DNA from: Flavobacterium plurextorum
GTDB taxonomy: Bacteria > Bacteroidota > Bacteroidia > Flavobacteriales > Flavobacteriaceae
Direction: 5' to 3'
Assembly: GCF_002217395.1 (NCBI RefSeq)
Contig: NZ_MUHD01000027.1
Coordinates: 62,001 to 126,000 of the forward strand
DNA length: 64,000 bases
Positions within the stretch are counted from its first letter, which is position 1. The number at the start of each line of letters is the position of its first letter. Shown one piece after another: positions 46,056-55,395 of this stretch. The notes below the pieces were generated by a model. That model had not been told where the DNA came from and did not search any database. It saw only the letters and a list, made by a program, of their open reading frames with translations. Position numbers and translations under genes: made by a program.

Positions 46056-47348
46056 ATGAGAAAAAGTGTATTACTGATTGCTGTTTTTCTGATTTCCTTA
46101 GGCACGATACAAGCACAGAAATTTGAGTCGGTAAAAGTAGAACGAAACGAAGTTTATATCGATTCGATGATGAATCATGCGCTTGAAAAAGGTTTTTTTC
46201 CGGGAGCACAGATTATCGTAGGCACAGGAGATTTTAATTTGATATCCAAAAATTACGGTTATCATGATTATACTAAAAAACAATTAGTAAAAACAAGCGA
46301 TGTTTTCGATTTAGCTTCGATGTCTAAAGTTTTAGGTGCAACGCTTGTTACCATGCGTTTGGTTGGAGAAAACAAAATAAAGCTTACAGACCAAGTAGGT
46401 AAAATTGTTCCGTTTTATAAAAACACTGCAATTGCCGATTTAACGCTTTTTGAATTACTAACGCATACTTCGGGATTAACGCCAAGTATCACTTTTTATC
46501 AAGCCTTGCTTTCTACACCAGATAATTCGCCTTTATTGAGCAGTCAAAAATCCGAGCAATATGTTGAGTCTTTTGATAATATGTATGTAAACAAAAACAT
46601 TGTTTACGATTCAAAATATCTTGTTTTTGAGCCAAAGCAAAATTGGATTCAGATTTATAAAAACATGTGGCTGAATCCAGAATTTTATCCGTCTGTTTAT
46701 GAAAGGATTGCGAAGGCAAATACAAATCCGAGAGGGAAATATTTGTACAGTGATTTAAACTTGCTTTTGGTAAAACAAATGATCGAAGCAAAAACAGGTT
46801 CAAAATTAGATCAATTGACAAATGAAATTTATACTGAATTAGGAATTTCGAAAATTGGATATAATCCGCTAAAATGGACTTCGATAGAAAATGTAATGCC
46901 AACTGAACTAGATAATTTTTTTAGAAAAGACACTATTAAAGGATATGTTCATGACGAAGCGGCTGCTATTTTTGGCGGTGTTTCTGGTAATGCTGGTTTG
47001 TTTGCAAATGCAGAATCGATTGCTGTTATCTGCAAAATGCTTATGAACAATGGAAATTATAAAGGAAAACAAATTCTAAAATCAAAAGTGGTAAAAGAAT
47101 TTACAGATTCTCCTCTTGCCAAAGAGGGAATTTACCGTGGACTTGGTTTTGATAAACGTAAACCAGATGAGTTTTTTAAAGCGAATGATTTTGGACATAC
47201 GGGTTTTACAGGAACTTTTTTCTTTATGAATCGGGATACTAACCGGTTTTTGATTATTTTGACCAATCGCGTAAATCCAACAAGAACAAACAGGTTAATG
47301 TATAAAGATGACTTTAGCACCAAAATTTGGAGACAAATCAACAAATAA
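46056..47348 (+). CDS. Serine beta-lactamase/AmpH-like hydrolase (AmiE-like candidate)
   Basis: A 430-residue exported serine hydrolase of the beta-lactamase/penicillin-binding fold. The signal peptide ends IQAQ (about 1-21). The motifs are Ser88-Met-Ser-Lys91, YSDLN and HTGFTG. Sequence blocks such as PTELDNFF, IKGYVHDEAAAIFGGVSGNAGLFANAES and GNYKGKQIL are shared with the C-terminal domain of the NagZ fusion at 24475-27471. The two are therefore paralogues. In Bacillus the related AmiE (YbbE) removes the peptide from MurNAc. It is coupled to the GHL10 gene by a 4-bp gap. Amidase activity is an inference. Confidence 0.85.
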   Translation: MRKSVLLIAVFLISLGTIQAQKFESVKVERNEVYIDSMMNHALEKGFFPGAQIIVGTGDFNLISKNYGYHDYTKKQLVKTSDVFDLASMSKVLGATLVTMRLVGENKIKLTDQVGKIVPFYKNTAIADLTLFELLTHTSGLTPSITFYQALLSTPDNSPLLSSQKSEQYVESFDNMYVNKNIVYDSKYLVFEPKQNWIQIYKNMWLNPEFYPSVYERIAKANTNPRGKYLYSDLNLLLVKQMIEAKTGSKLDQLTNEIYTELGISKIGYNPLKWTSIENVMPTELDNFFRKDTIKGYVHDEAAAIFGGVSGNAGLFANAESIAVICKMLMNNGNYKGKQILKSKVVKEFTDSPLAKEGIYRGLGFDKRKPDEFFKANDFGHTGFTGTFFFMNRDTNRFLIILTNRVNPTRTNRLMYKDDFSTKIWRQINK

Positions 47349-47357
47349 AAATAGTTT

Positions 47358-47640
47358 GCCGCGAATTACACGAATTAAATCTGCTTGATTTGCGTGTGAA
47401 AAAGTTAGCCACAGATTAAAGGATTAAAATGATTTTTGTTTGCCACTAATTGCACTAATTTCCACGAATTAAATCTGCTTGATTTGCGTGCGAAAAATTT
47501 AGCCACAGATTAAAGGATTGAAATGATTTTTGTTTGCCGCGAATTACACAAATTTCCACAAATTAAATCTGCCTGATCTGCCTGATCTGCCTGATCTGCG
47601 TGAAATAAAATAATTCGTGAAAATTCGTGCAATTAGTGGC
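47358..47640. repeat. Second block of the intergenic repeat family, with inverted end
   Basis: Two full units of about 94 bp (starting 47405 and 47499) follow a partial one. They share TAGCCACAGATTAAAGGATT, TTTGTTTGCC and ATTAAATCTGCTTGAT phrases. The block ends with a 9-bp tandem (CTGATCTGC) repeated three times around 47573-47600. It then has GTGAAAATTCGTGCAATTAG (from 47618), which is the reverse complement of the element's other end. Ends in opposite orientation give an overall fold-back structure. Confidence 0.75.
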
Positions 47641-47779
47641 AGATAAAGTGGCAATGAAAAGTAGCTTACATTGGGCAAGGATGTTTTTTGTATCTTTATT
47701 CATAGGATGAAATAGAAGTTTGGTTGTCAAACTTTTTTCAGAAAGAATAAAACAAAAGAGTTCAAGCCTAAATGGAAGA

Positions 47780-49189
47780 ATGATGACAGTAACTACAGAG
47801 CAAAACAGTGAAGCGATAAAAAAAGTGTTACCCATTATTTTAGCGACTTCTATTTTTATGCAGATGCTTGATTCAACAATTTTGAATACTTCGCTGCCTT
47901 CTATTGCTAAAGATCTGCATGAGTCTCCGCTCGATATGCAAAATGCAATTATTAGTTATGTTTTAACACTGGCGCTTTTTATGCCGGTAAGCGGTTTTTT
48001 ATCGGATAAATTTGGCACCAAAAAAGTCTTTATTTTTGCTTTGTTTTTGTTCAGTCTTGGTTCTTTGTTTTGCTCGCTTTCTCAGAATTTGACACATTTA
48101 GTTTTAGCTCGAATCGTTCAAGGTGTCGGCGGAAGTTTGATGACGCCCGTAGGAAAGCTTGCACTCATTAAAACATTTCCTAAAAAGGAATTACTTAAAG
48201 CTATGAACTTTGCCATAATTCCTGCTTTAATCGGACCAGTTTTAGGACCGTTGGTAGGCGGTTATATGGTTGATTATTTGTCGTGGCATTGGATTTTTTT
48301 AATCAATATTCCGTTTGGACTTATCGGAATTATTCTAAGTTTGAAGTATATGCCTAATTATAAATCTAAGATTATTGATTTTGATTTAAAAGGCTTTTTC
48401 ATCTTTGCGGCAGCTTCACTTTTATTGTCTATTTCGCTGGAATTATTTGGTAATACGGTGCGTGTTTCGCCAGTTTTAGTGATATTAATGTCCGGATTTT
48501 TAATGTTGTATTGGTATTATCGCCATGCTTCAAAAGACAATAATCCTATTTTTCCTTTAAATTTATTTCAAGTACGAACGTTTCGAGTAGGTATAGTTGG
48601 CAATTTGGCAACACGTTTAGGAATTAGTTCCGTTCCGTTATTATTACCTATGATGATTCAGATTGCTTACGGACAATCGGCTGTTGTGTCTGGATGGATT
48701 GTGGCGCCAATGGCTCTGACTGCCATGTTTGGAAAATCGGCTGTGATTGGTATTTTGAACAAATTTGGTTATCGAAAAACATTAATGGTGAATACTTTTA
48801 TTATTGGAGTTTTAATTTGTTGTATGGCTATTCCATCGATTCATACTTCGATATATTGGTATGTTCCTATTATTGCGGTATTGGGTTTCTTTAACTCGAT
48901 ACAATTTACTTCGATGAATTCAATTTCTATTGCCGATTTAAGGCAATATCATACAAGCAGCGGTAATTCATTAATTTCTGTAAATCAGCAATTGGCAATT
49001 GGTTTTGGTATTGCTTTTGGATTACTGGTTCTTAAAATTTTTCAAGGAGATGTAAAACTTATTCATAATGAAATTCATAATGCTTTTAGATACACTTTCT
49101 TAGTGGTAGGTTCTTTAACTATTTTATCTGGATTGGTTTTTAGAAGACTGCATTTTAAAGATGGTGACAATTTAAAACCAGCGGATTAA
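47780..49189 (+). CDS. MFS exporter of the EmrB/QacA (DHA2) type
   Basis: An inner-membrane drug:proton antiporter-like protein of about 470 residues with 12-14 hydrophobic segments. Motifs include MQMLDSTILNTSLPSIAKDL (first helix), GFLSDKFGTKKVFIFAL (motif A), ARIVQGVGGSLMTPVGKL and PALIGPVLGPLVGGYMVD (motif C). The open frame extends upstream to a TTG at 47720. The ATG pair at 47780/47783, preceded by GGAAGA, is a better start and places the first helix correctly. It stands alone between repeats and a bidirectional terminator. The exported compound is unknown. Confidence 0.88.
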   Translation: MMTVTTEQNSEAIKKVLPIILATSIFMQMLDSTILNTSLPSIAKDLHESPLDMQNAIISYVLTLALFMPVSGFLSDKFGTKKVFIFALFLFSLGSLFCSLSQNLTHLVLARIVQGVGGSLMTPVGKLALIKTFPKKELLKAMNFAIIPALIGPVLGPLVGGYMVDYLSWHWIFLINIPFGLIGIILSLKYMPNYKSKIIDFDLKGFFIFAAASLLLSISLELFGNTVRVSPVLVILMSGFLMLYWYYRHASKDNNPIFPLNLFQVRTFRVGIVGNLATRLGISSVPLLLPMMIQIAYGQSAVVSGWIVAPMALTAMFGKSAVIGILNKFGYRKTLMVNTFIIGVLICCMAIPSIHTSIYWYVPIIAVLGFFNSIQFTSMNSISIADLRQYHTSSGNSLISVNQQLAIGFGIAFGLLVLKIFQGDVKLIHNEIHNAFRYTFLVVGSLTILSGLVFRRLHFKDGDNLKPAD

Positions 49190-49197
49190 TAATAAAT

Positions 49198-49230
49198 AAA
49201 AGCCTGTAAATTTTTAGTTTACAGGCTTTT
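49198..49230. terminator. Bidirectional terminator between the MFS and metal-efflux genes
   Basis: AAAGCCTGTAAA and TTTACAGGCTTT form a 12-bp stem with a 7-nt loop and T-runs on both strands. It is placed between convergent genes. Confidence 0.88.
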
Positions 49231-49252
49231 TAAAATTTGAGAGCAATTTTGT

Positions 49253-49675
49253 TTAACTGCCGGATTTAATAAAATTCAGATAATTTTCTTCTGATTCAAA
49301 ATAAGCGACATTTCCTTCTTCGTTTAACGAAATAATATAAGCGGAAGCTTTATCAACTTTTTTACCAGTATGAGGATCTACGGCTGTTCGAACGCTTTCT
49401 TCATTTGAAATTCTCTCTACGCACATATTACAGCAGCCATAATACATTTTTCCTTCAAACGGAACTTCCATTTGTTTTTTGCCCATATAAATGTTGTTTA
49501 CCATACAGACTTCTTCATTAGTTACATGAATTCCTTTTGGTGCAGCAAAAGTTTCTTTTACAGGTAATTCGATGCTTTTTTGAGCAATGGTTTCTTGTTT
49601 TTTCTCTTGTTTTTGACATGATGCTATTACCAAAGCTATTGCTCCGATAATAAGATATTTATTTACTCTTTTCAT
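49253..49675 (-). CDS. Cys-rich metal-binding-type lipoprotein (MlpB-like)
   Basis: A 140-residue lipoprotein (lipobox VIAS-Cys20) with the segment CMVNNIYMGKKQMEVPFEGKMYYGCCNMCVERI. This resembles TRASH/YHS-type metal-binding modules found beside heavy-metal efflux systems in Bacteroidota. It is the last gene of the RND operon, and its start overlaps the adaptor gene end by 17 bp. A role as periplasmic or outer-membrane metal chaperone (perhaps copper) is inferred from the cysteines and context. Confidence 0.7.
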   Translation of the reverse strand: MKRVNKYLIIGAIALVIASCQKQEKKQETIAQKSIELPVKETFAAPKGIHVTNEEVCMVNNIYMGKKQMEVPFEGKMYYGCCNMCVERISNEESVRTAVDPHTGKKVDKASAYIISLNEEGNVAYFESEENYLNFIKSGS

Positions 49676-50768
49676 TTTTTTGTTTTTTAATATTTGTTCC
49701 TTCTAGTATTTCTTCAGTAGCTTTCATTAGTATTTTATCTTCTTCATTCAGTTCACCAAAAACTTCAACTTGATCGGCTAAAGCGCGCCCTTTGGTTACA
49801 GGAATATTTTTAGTCAGACTATTTTCAATTCGGATTACATAAATGCCGGTGTTGCTTTCTACCAATGCTGTTTTTGGTACAAAAAAAGTAGCTTCATTTG
49901 CCTGCAGCGGAAGCATTGCTTCTGCAACCATTAATGGCTTTAGTTCTTTATGCATTTGTAGAATATCGGCTTCAATTTTCTCAGAACGAAGCTTGAAATC
50001 TAAAACTCCCGATTTACGAGAAATTTTCGCCATGTACTTTTTATTAGGAATAGAATTTATCTTAAAATGTATAGAATCACCCAATTTTAAATACGGTGTG
50101 TTGGCTTCTGGTATAGAAAGTGAAATACGCAGTTTTTTGTTGTCTTGTATCACTAACAATGGCTTGTCTGAACCTTTACCCATTGGTCCTACATACGAAC
50201 CTAAATCTACATTTCGTTCCGCAACAATTCCGTTAAACGGCGCTCTGATTATCAAATAATCGTTCATGACTTGTATTTCCTGATAAGCTGATTTTGCGGC
50301 TTCGAGTTGTGCTTGATCAGATAATTTTCGAGCTGTTATTTGATCTAAAGCATCTTTTGCAATAGCACCTTTAGTTTCATTAGCCTTAAACATTCTGTCA
50401 TAATTCGATTTTGTTGCGATATATATGGCTTCCTGTGCTTTCCATTTTGATTTAGCTGCAGCTAATTGTGCTTGAATTTCGGGAGCTTCCAAAACCATGA
50501 TAATTTGACCCGCAGTAACTGTTGAACCAATATCTACGGACATCTTTTTTACATAACTATTGACTTTTGCATAAATAGAAGTTTCTCGGTCAGAGATTAA
50601 TTCGCCTGCTAGTTTTAAGGGAACTAATGGATTGCTTTTCTTTATAGAAATAGTTTCAAAACTTTGCATCATCATCATTGGCATTGCCGCCATTTTTTCT
50701 TCCTTTTGAGGTGTTGAATTGCATGATGCAAATACAATTCCTATTAAGATATAATATACTATTTTCAT
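49659..50768 (-). CDS. RND efflux periplasmic adaptor (membrane-fusion protein), lipoprotein
   Basis: A 369-residue HlyD/CusB-like adaptor with lipobox VFAS-Cys16. The mature N-terminus is methionine-rich (MAAMPMMMMQ), a feature typical of Cu(I)/Ag(I)-handling adaptors. The biotinyl-lipoyl half-motifs (YAKVNSYVKKMSVDIGSTVTAGQIIMVLEAPEI and LIIRAPFNGIVAERNVDLGSYVG) flank a coiled-coil hairpin rich in QAQLAAAKSKWKAQE-like heptads. Its gene lies 3 bp after that of the RND pump. It would link the inner-membrane pump to the TolC-like channel. Confidence 0.9.
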   Translation of the reverse strand: MKIVYYILIGIVFASCNSTPQKEEKMAAMPMMMMQSFETISIKKSNPLVPLKLAGELISDRETSIYAKVNSYVKKMSVDIGSTVTAGQIIMVLEAPEIQAQLAAAKSKWKAQEAIYIATKSNYDRMFKANETKGAIAKDALDQITARKLSDQAQLEAAKSAYQEIQVMNDYLIIRAPFNGIVAERNVDLGSYVGPMGKGSDKPLLVIQDNKKLRISLSIPEANTPYLKLGDSIHFKINSIPNKKYMAKISRKSGVLDFKLRSEKIEADILQMHKELKPLMVAEAMLPLQANEATFFVPKTALVESNTGIYVIRIENSLTKNIPVTKGRALADQVEVFGELNEEDKILMKATEEILEGTNIKKQKNEKSK

Positions 50769-50771
50769 GAT

Positions 50772-53700
50772 TTATTTTTCTAATGTTATATAATGAATGC
50801 TGTTTTCGTCTTCAGGATCTAATGAAGATGATTGTGTAGTTGTTTTGTTTTGTATCCATACAAATACTAATGGTAACAGAAGCAATACACTAAATGAAGA
50901 GGCAATAAGACCTCCAATTACAGCTCTTCCTAAAGGAGCAACTTGATCACCGCCTTCTCCATGTCCAATTGCCATTGGAAGCATCCCTGCAATCATGGCT
51001 AATGTTGTCATGATAATAGGACGAATACGCAATGATGCCGCCTGAATGGCTGAACTTAAAGCATCGCCGTTTTGTAAACGAAGCGATTCTGCATTACTAA
51101 TTAATAATACCGCATTTGCAATTGATACTCCTACAGACATAATGATTCCCATATACGATTGCAGGTTTAATGTTGATCCGGTAAGTTTCATTAAAAGCAA
51201 TGAACCTAAAATTACAAATGGCACTGTGGTTAAAATAACCAACGATACTTTGAAAGATTGAAAATTGGCAGTCAGCATTAAAAAAATAACGATAACGGCA
51301 ATTAGTAATCCTGTCGCTAAACTGTTCATCGTTTCATCAAGTACAGGAACCATTCCAGATACTTGAATATTTACTCCTTTTGGTAATTCTCCAAGAGATT
51401 CTATAGCAGCTTGTACATCTTTTTGAGCACGTCCAAGATCTGCATCATGAATATTTGCTGTAACAGGAGTATAAGCCATTGTTCCCAAATTATAACTTTC
51501 GCCTAAAACTTTCGTTGGTGTAATTGTCGCAACATCGCCAAGAACTGGACGATCTGAATTTTTTCCTAACGGAACGTTCATCAGTTCGTCTTTGGTATTT
51601 AGAATGTTTTGCGGCGTTTGCACTTGTACATCATAGGCGATTCCCATCATTCCGCCGACCCACATATTTTTGCTCGTATAACGAGAAGAAGCGGTAATTG
51701 GAACTAACGAACGCGCGATGTCTTGAGCATCAATTCCTAATTGAGCAGCTCTTACACGATCAATATTAATATCAAAAGCGGGATAGTTTAGAGACTGCGG
51801 AATTTGCTGATCTCGCAAATAGTCAATTTCTTTTAGTTTAGCCAAAAGTTTATTGGCATACATAACATTCATCTTTTTCATCATTCCCGAAAAACGAACT
51901 TCGATAGGCGTATTGGTTCCCTGACTTAGTATTTTCTCGGTAAGCTCAATTGGTTCGAAAGAAAAATGCAATTCAGGCATTTTCTCTTTCATATGTTTAC
52001 GGATGATTTCTTTTAAAGCATTTGTATTTCCATCATAATCTTTTAGTGCAATTTGCATCAATGCTTCGTGCGGACCTGCATTATATAAGTAAATAGGACT
52101 TACTGCAAACGAAGACGGATGCTGTCCAATAAACACAGATGAAATGCTAATGTGCTCTTTGCCAATAACGGTTTCGAGTTCCTTTAAAACTTGCTTTATT
52201 TTTAGTTCTGTTTTTTCAATTCGAGTGCCTTCAGGAGCTTTTATACGTACTTGAAACTGACTTGAATTTACGGTTGGCAATACATCTTTTCCTGTAATGT
52301 TGTACATTAAGAATACACTTAGCGCTGCAATAATGAAACTTGCAATTAATATTGGTTTTCGCTTTGGCATTATAGAATGTAAGAACTGTACAAAACGATT
52401 TTTAAAGCCATCAAATTTGTCTTCTTTGTGAGTGTGGTTTTCATTGTTTTTCATTAACCAGTTTGCCAGCACAGGAACAAATGTCTGAGATAGAATAAAG
52501 GAGAATATCATCGAAAAACCAATTGCCAATGCTAATGGCATAAACAAGGAACCTGGTATACCGGTCATCATAAATGCTGGAGCAAATACAGCAAGAATAC
52601 ACAATAAAATCAATAGCTTAGGAAATGCAATTTCTTTACAAGCGTCTAAAATTGCTTTAGATTTTGTTTTTCCCATTGCTAAATGCTGATGGATATTTTC
52701 GATCGTAACCGTACTCTCATCAACCAAAATACCTATGGCTAATGCTAATCCAGATAATGACATAATATTGATACTTTGTCCAAATAATTTTAGGAATAAT
52801 ACTCCTGATATAATTGAAATTGGAATTGTAAGCACCACTATTAAAGCTGCTCTTTTGTCATTTAAAAATAATAATACCATTAATCCCGTTAACACGGCAC
52901 CCAAAACGCCTTCGGTAATTAAACTTTTTACGGCATTAATAACATAAACAGATTGGTCAAATTCATAGGAAATAGTTACATCATCTGGTAAATTGTTCTG
53001 AATGGCCGGAATCGCTTTTTTAAGGTTTTTTACGACTTCCCAAGTAGAGGCATTTCCTGATTTTGCGATGTTAATGTAAACTGATCTTGTACCATTAATA
53101 AGGGCATAACCAGTCGTAATATCGGCACCGTCTTTTACAGTTGCTACATCACGAATGTAAACGTTATCGACTCCTCCTTTAAAAATTGGAATATTGCCAA
53201 AATCTGCTACTTCTTTTATCGTATTGTTAGTAGGCGTTAAGTAATTAATGTCGTTCACATAAATATTTCCAGATGGAGATGTGATGTTATTCCTGCTGAT
53301 AGATTCAACAATCTGCTCGGGAGTTAATTGGTGTGTACGCAGTTTATTAGGATCAATGTTAATTTCGATAGTTCTAGGACTTCCTCCAAATGGAGGCGCT
53401 GTTGTTAATCCTGGAATTTTAATTAAAAATGGTCGTGCCGTAAAGTTGGCGATATCCTGCAGTTCATTATTTGTTTTCGAATTACTTTTAAAAACCAATT
53501 GTCCAACTGGCTGTGAAGAGGCATCAAATCGAATAATAAATGGAGGCGGAGCACCGGGCGGTAAAAATACCTGCGAACGATTAGAGAGTGCATTGATTTC
53601 GGCAATTGCCTGTCCCATATCAGTACCTTCATAAAAGTTAATTTTCATTAAGGTAAGTCCTTGAGTATTTTTAGTTTCAATACTTTCTATTCCGCTCGTA

Positions 53701-53918
53701 AACAGCATCATGTTTACATACATTTTTGTAAAATAACCTTCCATTTGTTGTGGCGTATAGCCATTAAATGAATGGGCGATGTACACGACAGGAAGATTCA
53801 TGTCAGGTAAAATATCGACTTTAATTTCTTTAGCAGCTTTAATCCCGAAGAATAAAAGCCCCAGCACTATCACCATAATAGAGATAGGCTTGCGCAAGGC
53901 AAAACGTATTAAGTTCAT
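50772..53918 (-). CDS. RND efflux pump, inner-membrane permease
   Basis: A 1048-residue RND permease with the full two-repeat layout: first helix (LRKPISIMVIVLGLLFFG), periplasmic porter domains, and 12 helices. The relay region reads GILVDESTVTIENIH where AcrB has VDD. The helix-10 segment reads GVSIANAVLLISNAE, lacking the AcrB relay Lys940. This indicates an RND subgroup distinct from AcrB. The operon partners (Met-rich adaptor, Cys-rich small proteins) suggest metal export, though the permease lacks clear CusA-type hallmarks that I can name. It starts 11 bp after the TolC-like gene. Confidence 0.9.
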   Translation of the reverse strand: MNLIRFALRKPISIMVIVLGLLFFGIKAAKEIKVDILPDMNLPVVYIAHSFNGYTPQQMEGYFTKMYVNMMLFTSGIESIETKNTQGLTLMKINFYEGTDMGQAIAEINALSNRSQVFLPPGAPPPFIIRFDASSQPVGQLVFKSNSKTNNELQDIANFTARPFLIKIPGLTTAPPFGGSPRTIEINIDPNKLRTHQLTPEQIVESISRNNITSPSGNIYVNDINYLTPTNNTIKEVADFGNIPIFKGGVDNVYIRDVATVKDGADITTGYALINGTRSVYINIAKSGNASTWEVVKNLKKAIPAIQNNLPDDVTISYEFDQSVYVINAVKSLITEGVLGAVLTGLMVLLFLNDKRAALIVVLTIPISIISGVLFLKLFGQSINIMSLSGLALAIGILVDESTVTIENIHQHLAMGKTKSKAILDACKEIAFPKLLILLCILAVFAPAFMMTGIPGSLFMPLALAIGFSMIFSFILSQTFVPVLANWLMKNNENHTHKEDKFDGFKNRFVQFLHSIMPKRKPILIASFIIAALSVFLMYNITGKDVLPTVNSSQFQVRIKAPEGTRIEKTELKIKQVLKELETVIGKEHISISSVFIGQHPSSFAVSPIYLYNAGPHEALMQIALKDYDGNTNALKEIIRKHMKEKMPELHFSFEPIELTEKILSQGTNTPIEVRFSGMMKKMNVMYANKLLAKLKEIDYLRDQQIPQSLNYPAFDINIDRVRAAQLGIDAQDIARSLVPITASSRYTSKNMWVGGMMGIAYDVQVQTPQNILNTKDELMNVPLGKNSDRPVLGDVATITPTKVLGESYNLGTMAYTPVTANIHDADLGRAQKDVQAAIESLGELPKGVNIQVSGMVPVLDETMNSLATGLLIAVIVIFLMLTANFQSFKVSLVILTTVPFVILGSLLLMKLTGSTLNLQSYMGIIMSVGVSIANAVLLISNAESLRLQNGDALSSAIQAASLRIRPIIMTTLAMIAGMLPMAIGHGEGGDQVAPLGRAVIGGLIASSFSVLLLLPLVFVWIQNKTTTQSSSLDPEDENSIHYITLEK

Positions 53919-53929
53919 AGTTTTCGGGT

Positions 53930-55315
53930 TTATTGTATTTCGTTGAGTAAAATGTTTAAGTCGCCAGCCGCTGCCGCTTTAATCCATAAGGCCTGCCAAA
54001 TATTGTTTTGAGCAATTTCGTATTCAATTTCGGCTCTATTCAATGTGTAGAAAGATTGCGTTAAGTCTACAATTGTGGTAAGCCCATTTTGATACAAAGC
54101 GGAGTGTTGACGATAGGCATCTGCAGCAGCCGTAACTTGTGTTTTACTTTGCTCAAAAGTGGCGTAGGCATTTTTGAGTTTGTCTTCAGCTAATTTTTGC
54201 TGCGCTGTTAATTCTTGACTCATATATTCATATTCATTCTGTAAAGACTGCGTTATGAATTTTTGTTCCCGTTTTTTAGATGACTGACGGTATAAATTTG
54301 TCAGGTTCCAGCTTAGATTTATTCCAACAAGATAATTACTGCGGTCTATTCCCACGCCATCAAGATAAGATCGATTAAAAGCGGAATTGTCTTGTACATA
54401 ATTCCAGTCAAAACCAGAACCGCGTCCCTGCATTACTCCAAATGCAGAAATGCTTGGCAAGCCAAGAGCTGTTTGCAGTTTCTCTTGATTTTCACTTTTT
54501 AAAATCGCACTTTGCTGCCATTCTAGTATGGGATGTTTGCTAAGTTCTACAGTGGATTCTAAAAGTGAAACCGGTGTTGTAGTCGTAAAAAGACTATCGA
54601 GTTTATAAGTTTGATAGTCTTCACCCAGCATTACGGCCAACGACTTAGAATGATCGAGTTCCATATCGTAAGCCTTTATAACTGCTGCTTTTGTATTGGC
54701 AACTTCAGCTTTGGCTAACGAATAATCGACTTCTGGAAGTAAACCGCTTTCAGTACGACTTTGCGTAGTAGTTTCTACAACTAAAGCACGATCAAGGTTT
54801 TTTTCCTGAACGTATTTAATACGCTGAGCAGCGAGCAGGTTTAAATATGCTGCGCCCACTTTTACTTGATGCTGGAATTTTACCTGATCCAGATCTTTTT
54901 GTGCCTTGTTTTCATCAGCTTTGGCAATTCCTATTTGGTTTTTAATTTTACCAAAAGTGAATAAATTCCAATTGATATTAGCGAGATAAAGAGAACCAAA
55001 AGCGGCATTCCAGTTTTGATCGGGTAAAGGCATAGACGTTGCAGCACTGCCCAAACCGCCAAAACTGTACATTGGCCCGTTTATGGCATTTATAGTACCA
55101 TAACTTTGCTGCGCCATTACCGTAAAGTCTGGTAAATAAGTGCTTTTTTGATAAGAGATATTTTCTTTGGCAGCTTTTACAACTGCTTCTTTAGCTTTTA
55201 TTTTTTCAAAATTCTGAATCGAACGTTCAAGAGCATTAGATAATGTTACAGTTTGTGCAAGCAGATTTTCTGAAACAAAACTGAACACTATCAATGCAAA
55301 GCATTGCATTTTCAT
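53930..55315 (-). CDS. TolC-family outer-membrane efflux channel
   Basis: A 461-residue TolC/OEP family protein with a signal peptide (about 1-20, NLLAQ). It is an alpha-helical protein with two repeats, rich in coiled-coil segments such as QVKVGAAYLNLLAAQRIKYVQEKNLDRALVVE and ELTAQQKLAEDKLKNAYATFEQSKTQVTAAADAYRQHSALYQNGLTTIVDLTQSFYTLN. It forms the outer-membrane duct of the tripartite pump encoded 11 bp downstream. It is preceded by a Cys-rich small protein gene 80 bp upstream. Confidence 0.92.
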   Translation of the reverse strand: MKMQCFALIVFSFVSENLLAQTVTLSNALERSIQNFEKIKAKEAVVKAAKENISYQKSTYLPDFTVMAQQSYGTINAINGPMYSFGGLGSAATSMPLPDQNWNAAFGSLYLANINWNLFTFGKIKNQIGIAKADENKAQKDLDQVKFQHQVKVGAAYLNLLAAQRIKYVQEKNLDRALVVETTTQSRTESGLLPEVDYSLAKAEVANTKAAVIKAYDMELDHSKSLAVMLGEDYQTYKLDSLFTTTTPVSLLESTVELSKHPILEWQQSAILKSENQEKLQTALGLPSISAFGVMQGRGSGFDWNYVQDNSAFNRSYLDGVGIDRSNYLVGINLSWNLTNLYRQSSKKREQKFITQSLQNEYEYMSQELTAQQKLAEDKLKNAYATFEQSKTQVTAAADAYRQHSALYQNGLTTIVDLTQSFYTLNRAEIEYEIAQNNIWQALWIKAAAAGDLNILLNEIQ

Positions 55316-55395
55316 GATGTGTATTTAAAAATTAGACAATAGAAATCTGACAACATTTCTTTGAAAAATGCTGCAGTTTATTTAATTGCTAAAAA

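Noticed and set aside
47720..47779. Upstream TTG start for the MFS exporter
   Set aside because: It adds 20 charged residues ahead of the first helix; the ATG pair at 47780/47783 with GGAAGA upstream is a better start.
47563..47835. Minus-strand frame ending in repeated Ile-Arg-Gln
   Set aside because: It arises from the 9-bp tandem CTGATCTGC in the intergenic repeat and overlaps the MFS gene start.
50772..53918. RND permease as a certain CusA-type copper pump
   Set aside because: The context suggests metals, but I could not find clear CusA hallmark residues and the relay region differs from that of AcrB too, so only the RND family is called.
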